A stretch of 64,000 bases of DNA from Macrotis lagotis (taxonomy: Eukaryota > Chordata > Mammalia > Peramelemorphia > Peramelidae), in the NCBI RefSeq assembly GCF_037893015.1, contig NC_133661.1, forward strand, positions 185,258,306-185,322,305, given 5' to 3'. Of this stretch, positions 1-39,190 are shown in pieces. The position numbers and the translations under genes are program-made. The first letter of the stretch is position 1, and every line of letters starts with the position of its first letter. The notes below the pieces were generated by a model, which saw nothing but the letters and a program-made list of their open reading frames with translations, ran no database searches and was not told where the DNA came from.

Positions 1-3000
1 GCGTGGGGACCGACGGCGACGTCGTTGTGAGGCAGCCTTCAAACTGAAAGAAATTGCACGGCGAGAGAAGCAGCAGCGGTAAATCAGTGGAAATTGAGCT
101 TCTTTCCAATTATGTTATCTTTCTCTAGTTAGTTATCTCTCATTTAAGTTTCTAAAGGGAGGAATTCTTAAAAGCCTATTTTATTTTATTTTATTTCATT
201 TCATTTTATTTTATTTTATTTTATTTTATTTTAATTTATTTTTGGTTTTTCAAGGCAATGGAGTTAAGTGGCTTGCCCAAGGCCACACAATTAGGTAATT
301 AGTAAGTGTCTGAGACCAGATTTGCACTCAGGTCCTCCTGACTCCAAAGCCGGTGCTCTATCCACTGCGCCACCTAGCCAACCCAAGAGCCTCTTTAAAG
401 AAACACCTCTTACCTGCTAAAATTATAGAGCCCTTAGAAGTAGGACACCCAATTTTAAGCATAATATCCCAGTAATGTCTACTTTAATAAGGGAAACCAC
501 TGATATATACCACATTCATTATCTACTAATTTATTAAATTCTTCTTAGCCTCTTCTACTACTACTTTCTGGAACATGTTTATTTCCTTGCTTAATTTTGT
601 TGGCATTGGTGATCTTAAGTTGCCAAACTGTAAAACAACTTTCTGTTTACTCACCTGTTAACCAATCCTATATTTGTTTTTTCCAATTTATAGATGGACA
701 AGGCGTGAGGAATCAGATTTCTACCGAGTGGTGTCAACCTTTGGAGTGGAGTTTGATCCTGATAACTTACACTTCCACTGGGGTCGATTCCGTACATTTG
801 CCCGCCTGGACAAAAAAACAGATGAAAGCCTTACCAAGTACTTCCATGGTTTTGTAGCCATGTGTCGACAGGTGTGCCGTCTACCTCCTGCTGCTGGAGA
901 TGGTAAGTGACTCTTAGACAAATCCAGTATAACTCAAAAGAAATGATGAAAAAACTAGCAAATAATTCTTCATTTATTTCTCCTTTCAGAATCCCCAGAC
1001 CCCAATCTATTCATTGAACCCATCACAGAGGAGAGGGCCTCACGCACACTTTTCCGAATTGAGTTGCTTCGGCGATTACGGGAACAAGTACTGTGCCATC
1101 CATTATTAGAAGACCGACTGGCATTGTGCCAACCCCCAGGCCCTGAACTGCCCAAATGGTGGGAACCAGTTCGACATGATGGGGAGCTTCTCCGAGGGGC
1201 AGCCCGCCATGGGGTGAGCCAAACAGACTGCAATATTATGCAGGACCCAGACTTCTCTTTCCTGGCTGCTCGTATGAATTATATGCAGAGTCAACAGGCA
1301 GGGGCATCAGCTCCATCCCTGTCACGCTGTTCTACCCCACTGCTACACCAACAATATGCCTCAAGCACTGCCTCACCACTGCCCCTGCGTCCAGATGCTC
1401 CTACTGAAAAACTACCAGAGGAGGCAACAACCCATGTCCCCAGCCTGGAGAGTCTGGCCTTAAAACTAGAGCATGAGACAGTGGCCAAAAACAGGCCAAC
1501 CCCACAAGACTATGAGCTACGGGTAACCCCCTCCGATCCTACCCCCATGGCTTCCCAAAGTGTTCTACCAGTCAAATTGGAGGAAGAGGATGATTCAGAC
1601 TCTGAGCTGGACTTAAGCAAACTGTCACCATCCTCCTCCTCTTCTTCCTCCTCATCCAGCTCCAGCTCTAGCACTGAAGATAGTGAAGATGAAAAGGAAG
1701 AAAAGCTGAGTGAGTGCATGTTTTAGGCATTGTTGATACTTTCCCCCTTTTTCCCCGCTCATTTTTCCTCTTTAAATCTTGTTTTTATCTGTGATTTTAT
1801 ATTATCTTCATTTTTGAATACATCTTTATTTCCCTCCCCTAATCAAACTATCATTTATGACAAATAATTTTTTAAAAAGAGGAAAACAAAACAGTTCAGC
1901 AAAATCATTAAACATACTTCAATTTGTTCTAATAATGTGCAGTATTCCATGCCCATAATTTCCCCACTTATGCAGATAATTTTTGTTTTCTAAATGCATT
2001 ATTTTTCATGAGATGCTCAGTATTTGATATAATAGCCCAAATGAAATTTATCTTTTCAGTCATAATGTAATTTTTCTTCCTCCATTTCTACTCATTTGGG
2101 TATTTCTGTATGTCATCTTCAGGTGCTGACCAGTCATGCTCCAAGCTATATGATGAAGAGAGTCTCATGTCCCTCACTATGTCCCAGGATGGATTCCCTA
2201 ATGAAGATGGAGAGCAAATGACTCCTGAACTATTGCTGCTTCAGGAGAGGCAGAGAGCTTCTGAATGGCCCAAGGTAACAACTTATTTCCAGGCCCAAAG
2301 TAAAGGGGAAATTATGACTGGGGTTAAAAGGAAAAGTGTGAATGGAAGTTTTTTTGTTTTTTGTTTTTTGTTTTCATTATGGGGATCACTTCTGCTATTT
2401 TTCTAGAGTCTGTAATGTAGTTCAATTAAGTTTAAAAGGTGTGGAATCTAGGGACTATCCTGTAAACCTCAAAGATTCCCCCTCACAAAGCATCTTAACC
2501 CCATAGAAGATTTGGCAGTGCTGTTTGGAATCATTAAATATATTCTGTGGTCGCCATCTGAACAAAACTAATATTAATTGTTTTGTCCTGATCAGGATCG
2601 TGTCCTGATCAACCGCATTGACCTCGTCTGCCAGGCTGTCCTCTCAGGGAAATGGCCCTCCAACCGCAGGAACCAAGAAATGGTGACTGGAGGGTCACTG
2701 GGACAAGGCAACAATATGCTGGATAGTCCTCTGCTGACTCCAGGCGAATATGGTGACTCACCTGTGCCCACACCTCGAAGTAGTAGTGCTGCTTCAATGG
2801 CAGAAGAGGAGGTGACTGCTGTCAGTACTGCTGCAGCCCAGTTCACCAAACTTCGACGGGGCATGGATGAGAAGGAATTTACAGTCCAGATCAAAGATGT
2901 GAGCTGAGCACCTTTGGTAAAGGGGAGTAGGGAAATTGATTCTTTGCTTTAACTAATCTCACTAGCTCACCTAATATGTTGAGCTGATTTGACTAAGTGA

Positions 3001-6000
3001 CTTCAAAATGGAAAATCCAAAGAAATGGAGGTCATTTGGGCAGGGTAGAAGTTCATTCATTCTCTAAGAAACAGGTAGAAACAATATTATTTAAGAAAAT
3101 CTTACTAAGAAAAGGATCCTTTTTAGGACACCTACATTTAAATCAATTGTTAGAAAGCTGTAGTTATTGTTAAAATAACGTAGCATTTCATGTTTGCATA
3201 AGTATTTCTTTTGAAGTTAAAGCAACCATTTGAAATAGGATGACATTTTTATGTGATACATAGAGAAATTGATAATAGCAATACTACTGATGGAGGTCCA
3301 AAGTCAACTTAGTGTTATAATCATATCTGTGGTTCATTTTTCAGTCATCTGGGGGTATTGCTCACCTGTACCTTAACTAAGATTCCCAAGCCAGTATATC
3401 CTGAAATTTAATTGCCAACCCCTCAATGATAAATGCAATCAACTAGTCAGCCATCATATAATAGAAGAAAGTATCTAAATCTCATTCTAGTTATGTGCCT
3501 CTGTGATGAGTTGCCATGCTAATACTGAAGCACTAGGTAGAGCAGTACTGCTCTGTACTGAGTGTTACTGAGTTAAACTTAACTTCTCTTGTAGACATCT
3601 GAGAGGCACAGGGCCAGGAGCTGGAGATTTTTCTGAGAAAAAAAGTGTAAATGTTTATATTATATTCCTAACTTCTAGTAGCCAGTCAGGTGGCCTCCCA
3701 TTTCTTAGTTATTGAGACAGGGTAATACAGAGCACAGGTTAATTAATCAGGGCTTGGTCTTTAGTTTGAGAACATGTGCCATATTATATCATGGATGCCT
3801 GATGTGTCTCCCAGGAAGAAGGATTGAAACTGACGTTCCAGAAGCACAAGTTGATGGCCAATGGAGTACTGGGAGATGGACATCCACTATTCCATAAGAA
3901 GAAGGGTAGCCGAAAGAAGTTGGTGGAGGTGAGAAGGTCTGGGACTTTAGCTGGATAATATGATGAGGTCTCTTAATCTATTTTCCTAATTAAATCAGTG
4001 AGCATTTGTTACGGTATGGTTTGGGAAAACATAAGTTTTTTCAATTCATTTTATGAATACAAATGTCTTTTCTTCAAATAAGAAATTGTATTCATGAGTT
4101 GGATTCTGAGTTTACAGCTGGAGGTGGAGTGTATGGAAGAGCCTCATCACCTTGATGTAGACTTGGAAGCCCGGATTCCTGTCATTAATAAGGTCGATGG
4201 CACTTTGCTAGTGGGTGAGGATGCCCCTCGTCGGGCTGAGCTGGAGATGTGGTTACAGGGTCATCCAGAATTTGCTGTTGATCCTCGGTTCCTAGCTGTA
4301 AGTGACTTTTTAAATTTATTGGGGTTTGAATCTGCAAGAAAAAGATATAAAGCATGCCAGAAACAAATTTGTATTGTCCCTAGTTAACAGTCCCTTATCC
4401 CTAAGGAAGATATTTAGTGGCACTATTCTACTTAGTCCTTTTTAGTTATAATATAAACCTACCACTGTAGAGAAATCTTTGCTTTAAGATAATTGGCTCT
4501 CTGTTTCTGCTTCAGTATATGGAAGATCACCGAAAACAGAAATGGCTCAGATGTAAAAAACCCAATAAAGCAGAGATGGGTTGTTTGGGAATGGAACAAG
4601 TGCAAACAGTCAATTCCCGGAATGGAAAGAAGGTGAGACCTATTTAGTAATGGCCTAGTTTCTAAGTTTCTTTATTAACATAGTTTCTATTTTATTTAAT
4701 TATTTGTTCTTCAACACAAACATTTCTAAGAATGAGTATTTCTTTCTTCTCTCTTTTTTGGACCAAACCTATGATTTCGTTGTTTTAGGGATCCTGACTA
4801 GGAAATTCTCTACTAATGCAAATCTGCAACTTCAATAAACCATCTACTATGTACCAAATCCTGGGAATAAAGATAATAATGAAACAGTCTCAGCTTTGAA
4901 AGAACTTATAATGTATCAGAGGAAATATAAAATGTACCCTTATAAAAATATACAAAGTAGTTTGGAACAGGGAATAAATAACACTAAAAACCTGGGCATC
5001 AGGAAAAGCCTCATGTAGGATGTAGCACTTGAGCTGAGCTTTGAAGGAAATAAGGAATTCAAAGAGGCCTCTTTGAGAAGGAAGTATATCTGGGTGCAAT
5101 GCAAAAGCATTGAGATGAGAGGGTGAAATGTCATGACAGAGACTATAAGATCACCAGTTTGGCTGGACCAAAAAGGTGGTGTAATGTTTAAAATAATTGG
5201 ATCCAGTTTGTGAAAGACTTCAAATGCTAAACAGAAGTTTAATTTCATCCTAGATATTAAGAAGCTTTAGCTTCTTGAATAATATAATGATTTTGGATTA
5301 GACCTCTGTTTTAACTTGTTTTGACATTACCAAAGGATAGATTGAAGACAGGAGAGAATTCAACAAGGAAACCAATTAGGAGGCCATGAGGCTTAACTAG
5401 GGTGGTGGCCATGTAGTGGAGAAAAGGAACAGATTTGAGAAATATTGTAGCATTAACATCACAGAGTGTAGGAGAGCAAAGAATTATATGGCTGTAGATT
5501 TCAGTGTCTAGAAGGAATGATTGTGTTCGCAATAGAAATAGGAAAATTTTTTTTTTTTTTTTTTTTTTTTTGCAAGGCAGTTGGGTTAAGTGGCTTACCC
5601 AAGGCCACACAGCTAGGTAATTATTAAGTGTCTGAGGCCAGATTTGATCACAAGTACTCCTGACTCCAGGGCTGGTGCTCTATCCACTGCGCCACCTAGC
5701 CACCCCCAAATAGGAAAATTTTTAAAAGGATTGGGTCTTTTGTCAAAATGTAAGTTCTGTTCTGGATATATGTTGAGTTTGAAATGCCTGAAAAACATCC
5801 ACCTCAAAATGGCATTAGACAGTGGGATAGATGAGACTAGTGCTCAGGAGAGAAACCATAGCTGGATATATAAATTTGATAGTCATCTGCATAATAATGA
5901 TTATTGAATCTAAAGGAATTGTGTAAGGACACCAAGAGAGAATTTTTAAAAAAAAATTAACCCTGCATGGAGGCTTGAGATTCACTTATGGTTAGAAGGT

Positions 6001-7358
6001 AGGATATGGGTAATGATCCGGCAAAGGAAACTGAGGAATAGTTTGACTAGTAAGGGAAACCAAATAAGAACAGCAGCAGGAAAAGCCAGAAAGGACAGAG
6101 TCAGCAGTCAGTAAACACTTTAATTAAGCATATACTGTATTCCAGGAGACTGATAAATGGTAACACGTACTTAAGAGTTTTTAGAGATGAGTATTAAGGA
6201 AAGGCCAGGTTTAAGAGATCATTGGAGGGGGCAGCTAGGTGACACAGTGGATAGAGCACCGGCTTTGGAGTTAGGAGGACCTGAGTTCAAATCTAGCCTC
6301 AGACACTTAATAATTGCCTAGCTGTGTGACCTTGGGCAAGTCACTTAAACCCACTGCCTTAAATAAATAAAATTAAAAGAGATCATTGGTAACTTTGAAG
6401 AGAGGAGTTTCAGTTGAATAATGAGATTGAAGTAATGTATCTTGCAAATATGTGGATAACTCAACCAGTAAAAGAGTAGAATTTGAGCCTCTTGAGGGAT
6501 CCATAAAATATATACATAGATAACATATGTACATATACATATATGTAGTGTTTTTATGGTACTATAGTATTCTGTCTTTAAATTAATCCCAAGAATCTTA
6601 AAACAAAGTTACTTTTAATTCATCCTGACTAAAAAAAAAAACAAAAATATACTAGACATTTTAGAATAGTTCAAGGTAATGGTTAATTCCAAACATGTTG
6701 GGATTAACTAACAGTTAGCAGTTTTCTAGGTCTTGACAGGACCAGGGACATATTATATTTTTTTTCCTACCTTTCCAATAGTTTGTGTCAGCTGTTTAAA
6801 CATCTGAAGTTTTTCCCTCATTTTGGTACTTTAAACAGGTGATTGCAACCTGGACTTGTTATATTTGTCTCCATCATGTTGTTTATACAGGTTTACCACA
6901 GTTTTTTGATGAATTTGTCCCCTGAATCACAGCATTTTAATTGCTCAGAAGAGCAATTATGGAAAAAAGAATTCTGTGATGGAAATTTTTTCGTAAAGTG
7001 AATAACCACTCTTGTTTTACCCATCTGAGTATACATATAGGGTGTGGGTTTTTTGGTGGAGGAAAAGGAGGGTATATTTTATATACTAGTAGGCAAGAAC
7101 TATGTCATAGAATCTAAATTTAAATTATAAAAGACCTTAGAAAGTAGTTAAATGTAATCCCCTCATTTTAAAGATGAGGGAACATAAGAGATAAAGAAAT
7201 TGTCTATTTTTTCTTTAAAAACATATGATAGTTACATTTATTGATGAGAAGGAATAAATAAAAAAACTCATCTTAGTGTTTCTCAATAATCAGCCTTCAA
7301 AGTACCACAGGTGTCTTACATTGATGGTATCAACATGTTCCAGAGAGACAAAGAGAAA

Positions 7359-7402
<44 letters not shown>

Positions 7403-9804
7403 TGTGTGTCTGTGTCTGTGTCTGTGTCTGTGTCTGTGTCTGTGTGTCTGTGTGTGTCTGTGTGTCTGTGTGTGTATGAATGAGTTCACACATATCTCTA
7501 TAGAGGGTGCTCAAGCTTCAGCTTAAAATTGTACTAAGGGGCAGGTAGGTGGCTCAGTGGATAGAGCACCAGCCCTAGAAGGACCTGAGTTCAAATTCGG
7601 CCAAAGACACTTAATAATTGCCTAGCTTTGTGGCCACCTTTGGGCAAGCCACTTAACCCCATTGCCTTGCAAAAACCTAAAAAAAAAATTTGCACTAAGA
7701 CTTTTGATACAACCTGTATATATTTATGTCAGTACTTTTAGGATTGAGATTTTGCTGATATGGGTACTCTTGAACTTAGGTAGATTATAACTCTAGAACT
7801 AAGTAGATGGTTTGTAAGAGTTGCTATGACCAAAAAAGCTAATCACCCTCTATCCATCTCAGGTATTAATCTATCCTAATTTACCAAGGCTTCAGACCAA
7901 GACTCAGACTCCTCATCTTCTATGGGAAGTTTTCTTGGCTCTAAATAGGATTGGCCAGAGTTTACATTCTCCCAGCATAGCCATCAGAGAAAGACTATTG
8001 TGGGGAAAAGCACATATATTTAAGTATATTATTATTATTATTGACAGAGTACCAGTTCTAAGAGATATCAATCCCTTCATCTTTTCAGTTTAAACTGAAA
8101 GACCTTTTTAAAAGTCTGCATACCAATTAAAAGAAATATATTCTTAGATGATTAGTGTGAATTTTAAGTGGTGAATAACAGTCACTGGCATAATTATGAA
8201 ATAAAACTAAGGAATTGGATTGTAATTCTAAAGCTGTATTATAATTGGATTTAGTAGAGTAGTCAAACCTATACCTTATAAGTGAGAGCATTAAGATATT
8301 CTGTTTTTCATGGCAGGGAAGGGTATGAATAGATTATAAATAAAATCCTAGAGCATAAAAGTGAACTTAGAGATCAACTAATCTGGTGCCCTCAAGTTTA
8401 GAAATAGGAAAAATGTAAGCCAAGAGATGTTAAACATCTAAAGTTAATTTGGTCACAGTTGTACAATTAGTGTCAGATTTGGAATTTGAACCTAAGTCTC
8501 CTGACTCCATCCCTGATGCACTAGTGTGCATTTATATGGTAAAATCTTAAGAATGTTGCCCTTCATATGTGAAAATCACATTACAACTACCATGATTATT
8601 TATATACTTTAAATTGTTGAAGAAGTTATTTAGTAAACCAGACAAATTTTGAAATGGCCCTGCTCATTTCTGTTGTTTTTAATTTTATTGGTATATTTTG
8701 TTTTCATATCCAAATACATCCCTCCTCCTATCTTTGATCCTTTGAGAGCATGCATCCCTTTTAACAAAGAATAAAAAAAGGGAAGGGGAATTGTAGTTCA
8801 ACAAAACTAGCCATCATATTCTGTATGTGTGTTTATATACATATGTATGTTTAAATACTTTTTCCACCTCTGCATTTCTTCTTACTTTAGAACTAAATTG
8901 GATCCTTGTAATTACACTGCCAAAAAAATGTGGGTTTTTGAGCCAAGTAGCTGGGGTGAGGTGGAATTGCCCTATGAATTTATGTAATAGCAAACCAAGC
9001 TGGCCTTCAAAGCTATCAAATTTATGACCTTGGCATAATTAATACCATGCTTTAACTTACTTAGTCTAACATCCCCCTACATATACACCAGTTGGAGTGT
9101 GCTAAAATACTACAAAAATAAACCAATGAAGCATGCTGAGAGGAAGCTTTTGTGGTATATGAAATCTGTTTTGACTTGTTTTTTCCCCTTGTCTCCCCCC
9201 CCCCCTTTCCCAGGGTCATCTGTCTGATACTATGTTCAACCGGGTCTTGCCAAGCCCAGTTGCACCAGACAATAGTAAGAAGCGAGCCCGCAGGGTACGG
9301 CCAGACCTCTCCAAGATGGTGGCCCTGATGCAGGGTGGGGGTTCTGGACCCCTGTCTTTGCATAGTACCTTCCAGCATGGTAGCAGTGGCCTACAACCTG
9401 TATCAGCACTAGGTCACAGCAGTACCACCTCTACATCTTTGCCTTTTGTGCCATTTGTGATGGGAGGTACAGTCTCATCCCCTCATGTAGACTCCAGCAC
9501 AATGCTTCATCACCAACATCACCACCACCATCACCACCACCACCATCACCACCACCCAGGCCTAAGAGCTTCTAGCTACCCTTCCACGCCAGCTACTACC
9601 ACCTCTGCAGGCACAGCCCTCAGGTTGCCACCATTGCAACCAGAGGAGGAAGAGGAAGAGGAAGAGGATGAGGAAGAGGAAGATGATGAGGAAGATGATG
9701 ATGACTTATCTCAGGGCTATGATAGCTCAGAAAGGGACTTCTCGCTCATTGATGACCCTATGATGCCAGCCAACTCGGACTCCAGTGAAGACGCTGATGA
9801 CTGA
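1..9804 (+). CDS. CHD8: CHD8, C-terminal part (last nine coding exons; 5' part lies outside the window)
   Basis: Chromodomain-helicase-DNA-binding protein 8 is a nuclear ATP-dependent chromatin remodeller, a regulator of Wnt/beta-catenin and p53 targets and an autism risk gene in humans. Coding exons that splice in frame: 1-78 (partial, frame starts at base 2), 694-902, 990-1709, 2123-2274, 2596-2898, 3815-3928, 4118-4297, 4516-4632 and 9214-9804 (TGA). All introns are GT-AG. They give 820 residues, colinear with human CHD8 from memory. In order there is a SANT-like helical segment (exons 1-3, with [10 protein letters not shown]), a Ser/Pro/Thr-rich linker with a poly-Ser run and acidic flanks (about 1570-1700), a BRK domain (exon 4118-4297, [13 protein letters not shown]), then a C-terminal exon with a poly-His tract, a Glu/Asp tract and the conserved end S-D-S-S-E-D-A-D-D. 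The helicase and chromodomains are not in the window. Paralogues CHD7 and CHD9 are excluded by the C-terminus and by synteny. Confidence 0.97.
177..241. repeat. (TTTTA)n simple repeat, the expanded tail of a SINE
   Basis: About twelve units of TTTTA with scattered C and A variants directly abut the tail end of an inverted SINE. It most likely grew from the SINE's A-rich tail. Confidence 0.85.
245..384 (-). mobile_element. Marsupial tRNA-derived SINE (WSINE1/SINE-1_MD type)
   Basis: The reverse complement shows the family consensus: a head like GGCTAGGTGGCGCAGTGGAT (tRNA A box), a B box near GCAAATCTGG, the segment with ACCTAATT and TGTGGCCTTGGGCAAG, and an A-rich tail. Diverged copy in a CHD8 intron. 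Confidence 0.9.
1710..2595 (+). other. Two CHD8 introns (1710-2122 and 2275-2595) flanking exon 2123-2274
   Basis: The first intron (donor GTGAGT) contains AT-rich sequence at about 1810-1950 that resembles an old LINE 3' end seen again near 8690-8815. The second intron shows only T-runs and no recognisable element. The donor of the second is GTAACA. Confidence 0.55.
2899..3814 (+). other. CHD8 intron that hosts a C/D-box snoRNA
   Basis: Unique-looking intronic sequence between donor GTGAGC and acceptor CCAG. The only structured element I see is the snoRNA at 3494-3610, which ends about 205 bases before the acceptor. No transposable element was recognised. Confidence 0.7.
3494..3610 (+). ncRNA. 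SNORD8/SNORD9: C/D-box snoRNA guiding 2'-O-methylation of U6 snRNA A53 (SNORD8/SNORD9 family)
   Basis: An 8-bp terminal stem is perfect: TGTGCCTC (3494-3501) pairs with GAGGCACA (3603-3610). C box GTGATGA lies at 3503-3509 and D box CTGA at 3599-3602, directly against the stem. An internal D' box CTGA lies at 3525-3528. The segment before it, GCCATGCTAAT (3513-3523), is the exact complement of U6 snRNA positions 50-60. The fifth base upstream of D' is the T that pairs with U6 A53, as the box +5 rule demands. Human CHD8 introns host SNORD8 and SNORD9 (mgU6-53 and mgU6-53B), so host, target and structure agree. I cannot tell which of the two this is, and I saw no second copy in the window. It would be processed from the spliced CHD8 intron. 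Confidence 0.85.
4812..6160 (-). mobile_element. L2 (CR1-clade LINE) fragment, antisense, interrupted by a SINE
   Basis: The + strand reads as the complement of the L2 reverse-transcriptase 3' part and 3' end. Recognisable landmarks are the complement of the S-N-R-H-L-K-L-N-M-S-K-T-E region (around 5770-5800) and the conserved run around 5030-5240. The copy is old and full of stops. A SINE at 5547-5707 inserted into it later. Confidence 0.7.
5547..5707 (-). mobile_element. Marsupial tRNA-derived SINE nested in the L2 fragment
   Basis: Full-length inverted copy with a long T-run (its A tail). AAATAGGAAAATTTT occurs on both sides (about 5536-5550 and 5707-5721), which is the target-site duplication, so the insertion is younger than the surrounding L2. 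Confidence 0.92.
6227..6379 (+). mobile_element. Marsupial tRNA-derived SINE
   Basis: Sense copy with the GCAGCTAGGTGACACAGTGG head, B box GTTCAAATC and the family body, ending in an AT-rich tail. AAGAGATCATTGG occurs on both sides (about 6213-6225 and again after the tail), the target duplication. Confidence 0.9.
7361..7476. repeat. (TG)n / (TGTGTC)n microsatellite
   Basis: A pure TG run passes into TGTGTC and TGTCTG variant units over about 115 bases. It lies in a CHD8 intron and is likely polymorphic. Confidence 0.95.
7538..7688 (+). mobile_element. Marsupial tRNA-derived SINE
   Basis: Sense copy with GTAGGTGGCTCAGTGGATAG at the head, B box GTTCAAATT, a small internal deletion near the B box and an insertion in the GGCCTTGGGC region; A-rich tail. 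Confidence 0.9.
8420..8525 (-). mobile_element. MIR-like CORE-SINE, antisense, old
   Basis: The reverse complement carries a tRNA-like B-box region and the core (GGAGTCAGGAGACTTAGGTT, then AATCTGACACTAATTGT). It is strongly diverged and shorter than the consensus. Confidence 0.5.
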
Positions 9805-10225
9805 GGTCCCAGCATGGTTCCCACTGCTTTAGTGGTTGATGAATTTTTTTCATTCACTCTGGCCCTTGGACTGTGGAAAAAAGAAAGGGGCAGGAGAGAG
9901 ATGGGAAAACCCAGGACTTGGGGAGGTGGAAAAGAAAAAGAAAATTTGTACCTAATTGCTCCCAAACATGAGAGGATTGGGTGGGCAGGGTAACTCATCA
10001 AATAATACATAACCACTTCCTCATTTCTGGGGAAGGAATGGAGACTGGAGCAGCTGGTGTGCTCATTTACCCCTTCCCTGGACACCTTCATTAACAACAG
10101 ACTATAGTGCTGGCCCCAGCCTCTGGCAGAGCCTGTTCCTGCTGGAACTGTGGACACAGGCTGGAGGGTCAGGAACTGTTACCTTCCTTCCCCTTGGCAT
10201 TAATAAATTTAAGTTAATCCTTTTC
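9805..10225 (+). other. CHD8: CHD8 3' UTR with polyadenylation signal AATAAA at 10202-10207
   Basis: Noncoding sequence follows the CHD8 stop. A canonical AATAAA lies about 400 bases downstream, followed by a T-rich stretch, so the CHD8 mRNA probably ends near 10220-10240. The 3' UTR is short and repeat-free. Confidence 0.8.
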
Positions 10226-10769
10226 CATTCTTCCCCAGTGCTGTTTTTGCTCCTGAGGTAAAATGCTAATAATGCTAATTATTTTAAATGAGTAAGGGTG
10301 CTCATTCTGGGCATACCATTCAGACTATCCCACATCAGGCCAATGAATGTATGTGCAGTTTTGAAATTGAATCGAGGTTATAGTAGGTAAATTAGGAAAG
10401 TGTGGTTTGGTTTGTTCAGATTATAAATTGGGGGGGGGCGGCAAAAAACAATTTCTCCATGCTTTTTTTACTCTGGTCCTAACAGGGATTTAAACAGGGA
10501 TATACAGCCTTGCTGCTTTTCAAGGTCATTAACGTGTGTTCTGTGACTCAGGCTTTGGTTAAACCAGAGGGAAATAAGATGCAAGACTCCGGCTGGCCTC
10601 CTGTGCTGGTTTCACCCTGCTCTATTTTGGCACTTCCCCCTCCCCGTTTTACTATTTCAGTGACACAAGTAGCTGAAGCTAGGGCCAAGATTGTCTCATC
10701 TTCCGGCCATCGGAAAGAAGGCTCCCCACGGGCCTGGGTTTCACTGACTCCAGGCGGTCCAGACCCCAC

Positions 10770-10770
<1 letters not shown>
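10226..10770. other. CHD8-SUPT16H intergenic spacer
   Basis: About 550 bases between the CHD8 polyadenylation site and the SUPT16H CpG island. It includes a G-run near 10430 and no repeat or gene that I can recognise. GC content climbs toward its right end. Confidence 0.6.
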
Positions 10771-37624
<26,854 letters not shown>

Positions 37625-38830
37625 ATTTGAACTTTTCACCTTATAATCCCTTTCTTCCTCCAGCCAATCCCCTAAATATTTTACATGACATAGAAACTGT
37701 ATTTTTCCCTTCGTTTTCTTTGACTCTTTGCCATTTGTGTTCATGGGTTTTGGGGCCATTTTGTATGGACCAATCTACTCAGTGAATTCCAGGGCCCACC
37801 AGCCTACATGTCCTGAGACCACGGCGTACACCAATGGCCCCACACAGATGCTGAGGGAAGAGGTATTCTTGAAGAAGGCCAGAGGCATCAGCTATTAATA
37901 GAAGTTTCCTTCCTCTCTCTTTTTTATCTGTCATCCCGTGCCAGGAATTCCTTGTTGGCTTCTGATTATGATACCCATATGTAGTACTCATTTCCAAGGG
38001 GTTTGGGCTCTGAGCCACATGGATACTGTGGCAGCTCAAAGGTATCCTTTTAATAGAGTGGCTGGTATAGGGCATTACCTGCACGCTGGATCCTGAGCAA
38101 CAGGCTCAATCTCTCCTCCTCTCCTACCCTATTATCATAATCTTTTCCCTAGTTCTTGGAGTCCTCAAGAAAAGGTTCTTTTGAGGACATTCAGCAGTTA
38201 CTTTTAAAACTGTTAGTCCATAACCTCCATGCAGCCAACTTCAGTAATTGTCAAGACTCCCTACCTTCTTGACTGTTGTCCTGATGTCCCAAAGTTGAGA
38301 CAAGCAGTGCTTCCCTGCCTCATTGTCACACTTTTTTCCACAAGTTCAAAAATGACAGGCTGGGCAGGAAAAAAAAAATACTGCTTTTCTGTACCAACTT
38401 CTCACTCAAAAGGAGTAGTTTTGCCTCACATTCAATTCCTAATGAAATCTAGAGGGGTTGTTTTGAAGCAACAGTAATTCTGGTTGAGAGAAGTTCAATA
38501 TCCTAGAAGATCCTATCAGGGAAAGAAGGGAGAAAAGAAAGACAACACAGCCACTGGTCACTGTTCTTCATTTTTACTTGTCTTGCATTGTCCTGTATTT
38601 ATCACAGTTTCTGTTGAACAGTTTTTTGTTTTAAAGTATTTGGGAGGGGATTTTGCTTGCCATCTCCCCTCCTATTCCTCTGCACTCACCCGTCCCAGAT
38701 CATTCTGTGTCCCGTGACTTTAGGAGAGAGGCTTTTGTTTTTGTTTTTTTTTTTTTCTCCTTAGCAGTAGGACTTGATATTTTCAACTTTGGAAGAACTA
38801 AAAAGATGAATAAAATGTGTTTTTTTTTTT
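37625..38830 (+). other. SUPT16H: SUPT16H 3' UTR with polyadenylation signal AATAAA at 38809-38814
   Basis: About 1.2 kb of noncoding, repeat-free sequence after the TAG. The AATAAA is followed at once by a long T/GT-rich stretch, a good downstream element, so cleavage is expected near 38830. Confidence 0.8.
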
Positions 38831-39190
38831 GTAAGTTCACCTCTTGTGACAGTTATTTTGTACAGTTCCCAAAGTAGACTGAAAGAAGAGGTCATGAGTA
38901 AATCTCAAGTCTTACTTTCATGACTTTCACCTAATTTAGTCAAGACCTGGCACTGCAGGAGCCATATTTGGATAGTAAATCAATATAAGGTTGGTACCAG
39001 ACAAAAGTTAAGGATGAGATGTAAGACTAGGCTTTTTTCCATGATAGTGAGGGAGATATAGATGTCACTAATTAAGTGTATAAGGGGTAACAAATCTGTG
39101 GAATAGCAAAACACTTTGTAAGCAGACTTTTACAGTGGTCCCCTTAAAATGATCCTGGGATCTAAATGAGACTCCCTTCCATCTGTCTTC

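Larger units (their letters stand above)
79..693 (+). other. CHD8 intron with a TTTTA microsatellite and a SINE
   Basis: The donor GTAAAT at 79 and the acceptor TAG at 691-693 bound this intron. A (TTTTA)n run at 177-241 is the tail of the inverted SINE at 245-384. The remainder is AT-rich with no recognisable element. Confidence 0.8.
4633..9213 (+). other. Last CHD8 intron (4.6 kb), rich in repeats
   Basis: It runs from donor GTGAGA to an acceptor with a long C/T tract. It holds an inverted L2 fragment (about 4812-6160) interrupted by one SINE, further SINEs at 6227-6379 and 7538-7688, a TG-rich microsatellite at 7361-7476 and a MIR-like SINE at 8420-8525. A further AT-rich stretch at about 8690-8815 looks like an old LINE 3' end. 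No open frame here resembles a gene. Confidence 0.8.

Noticed and set aside
7276-7526. Frames of alternating Cys-Val or Thr-His residues
   Set aside because: Translation of the TG microsatellite.
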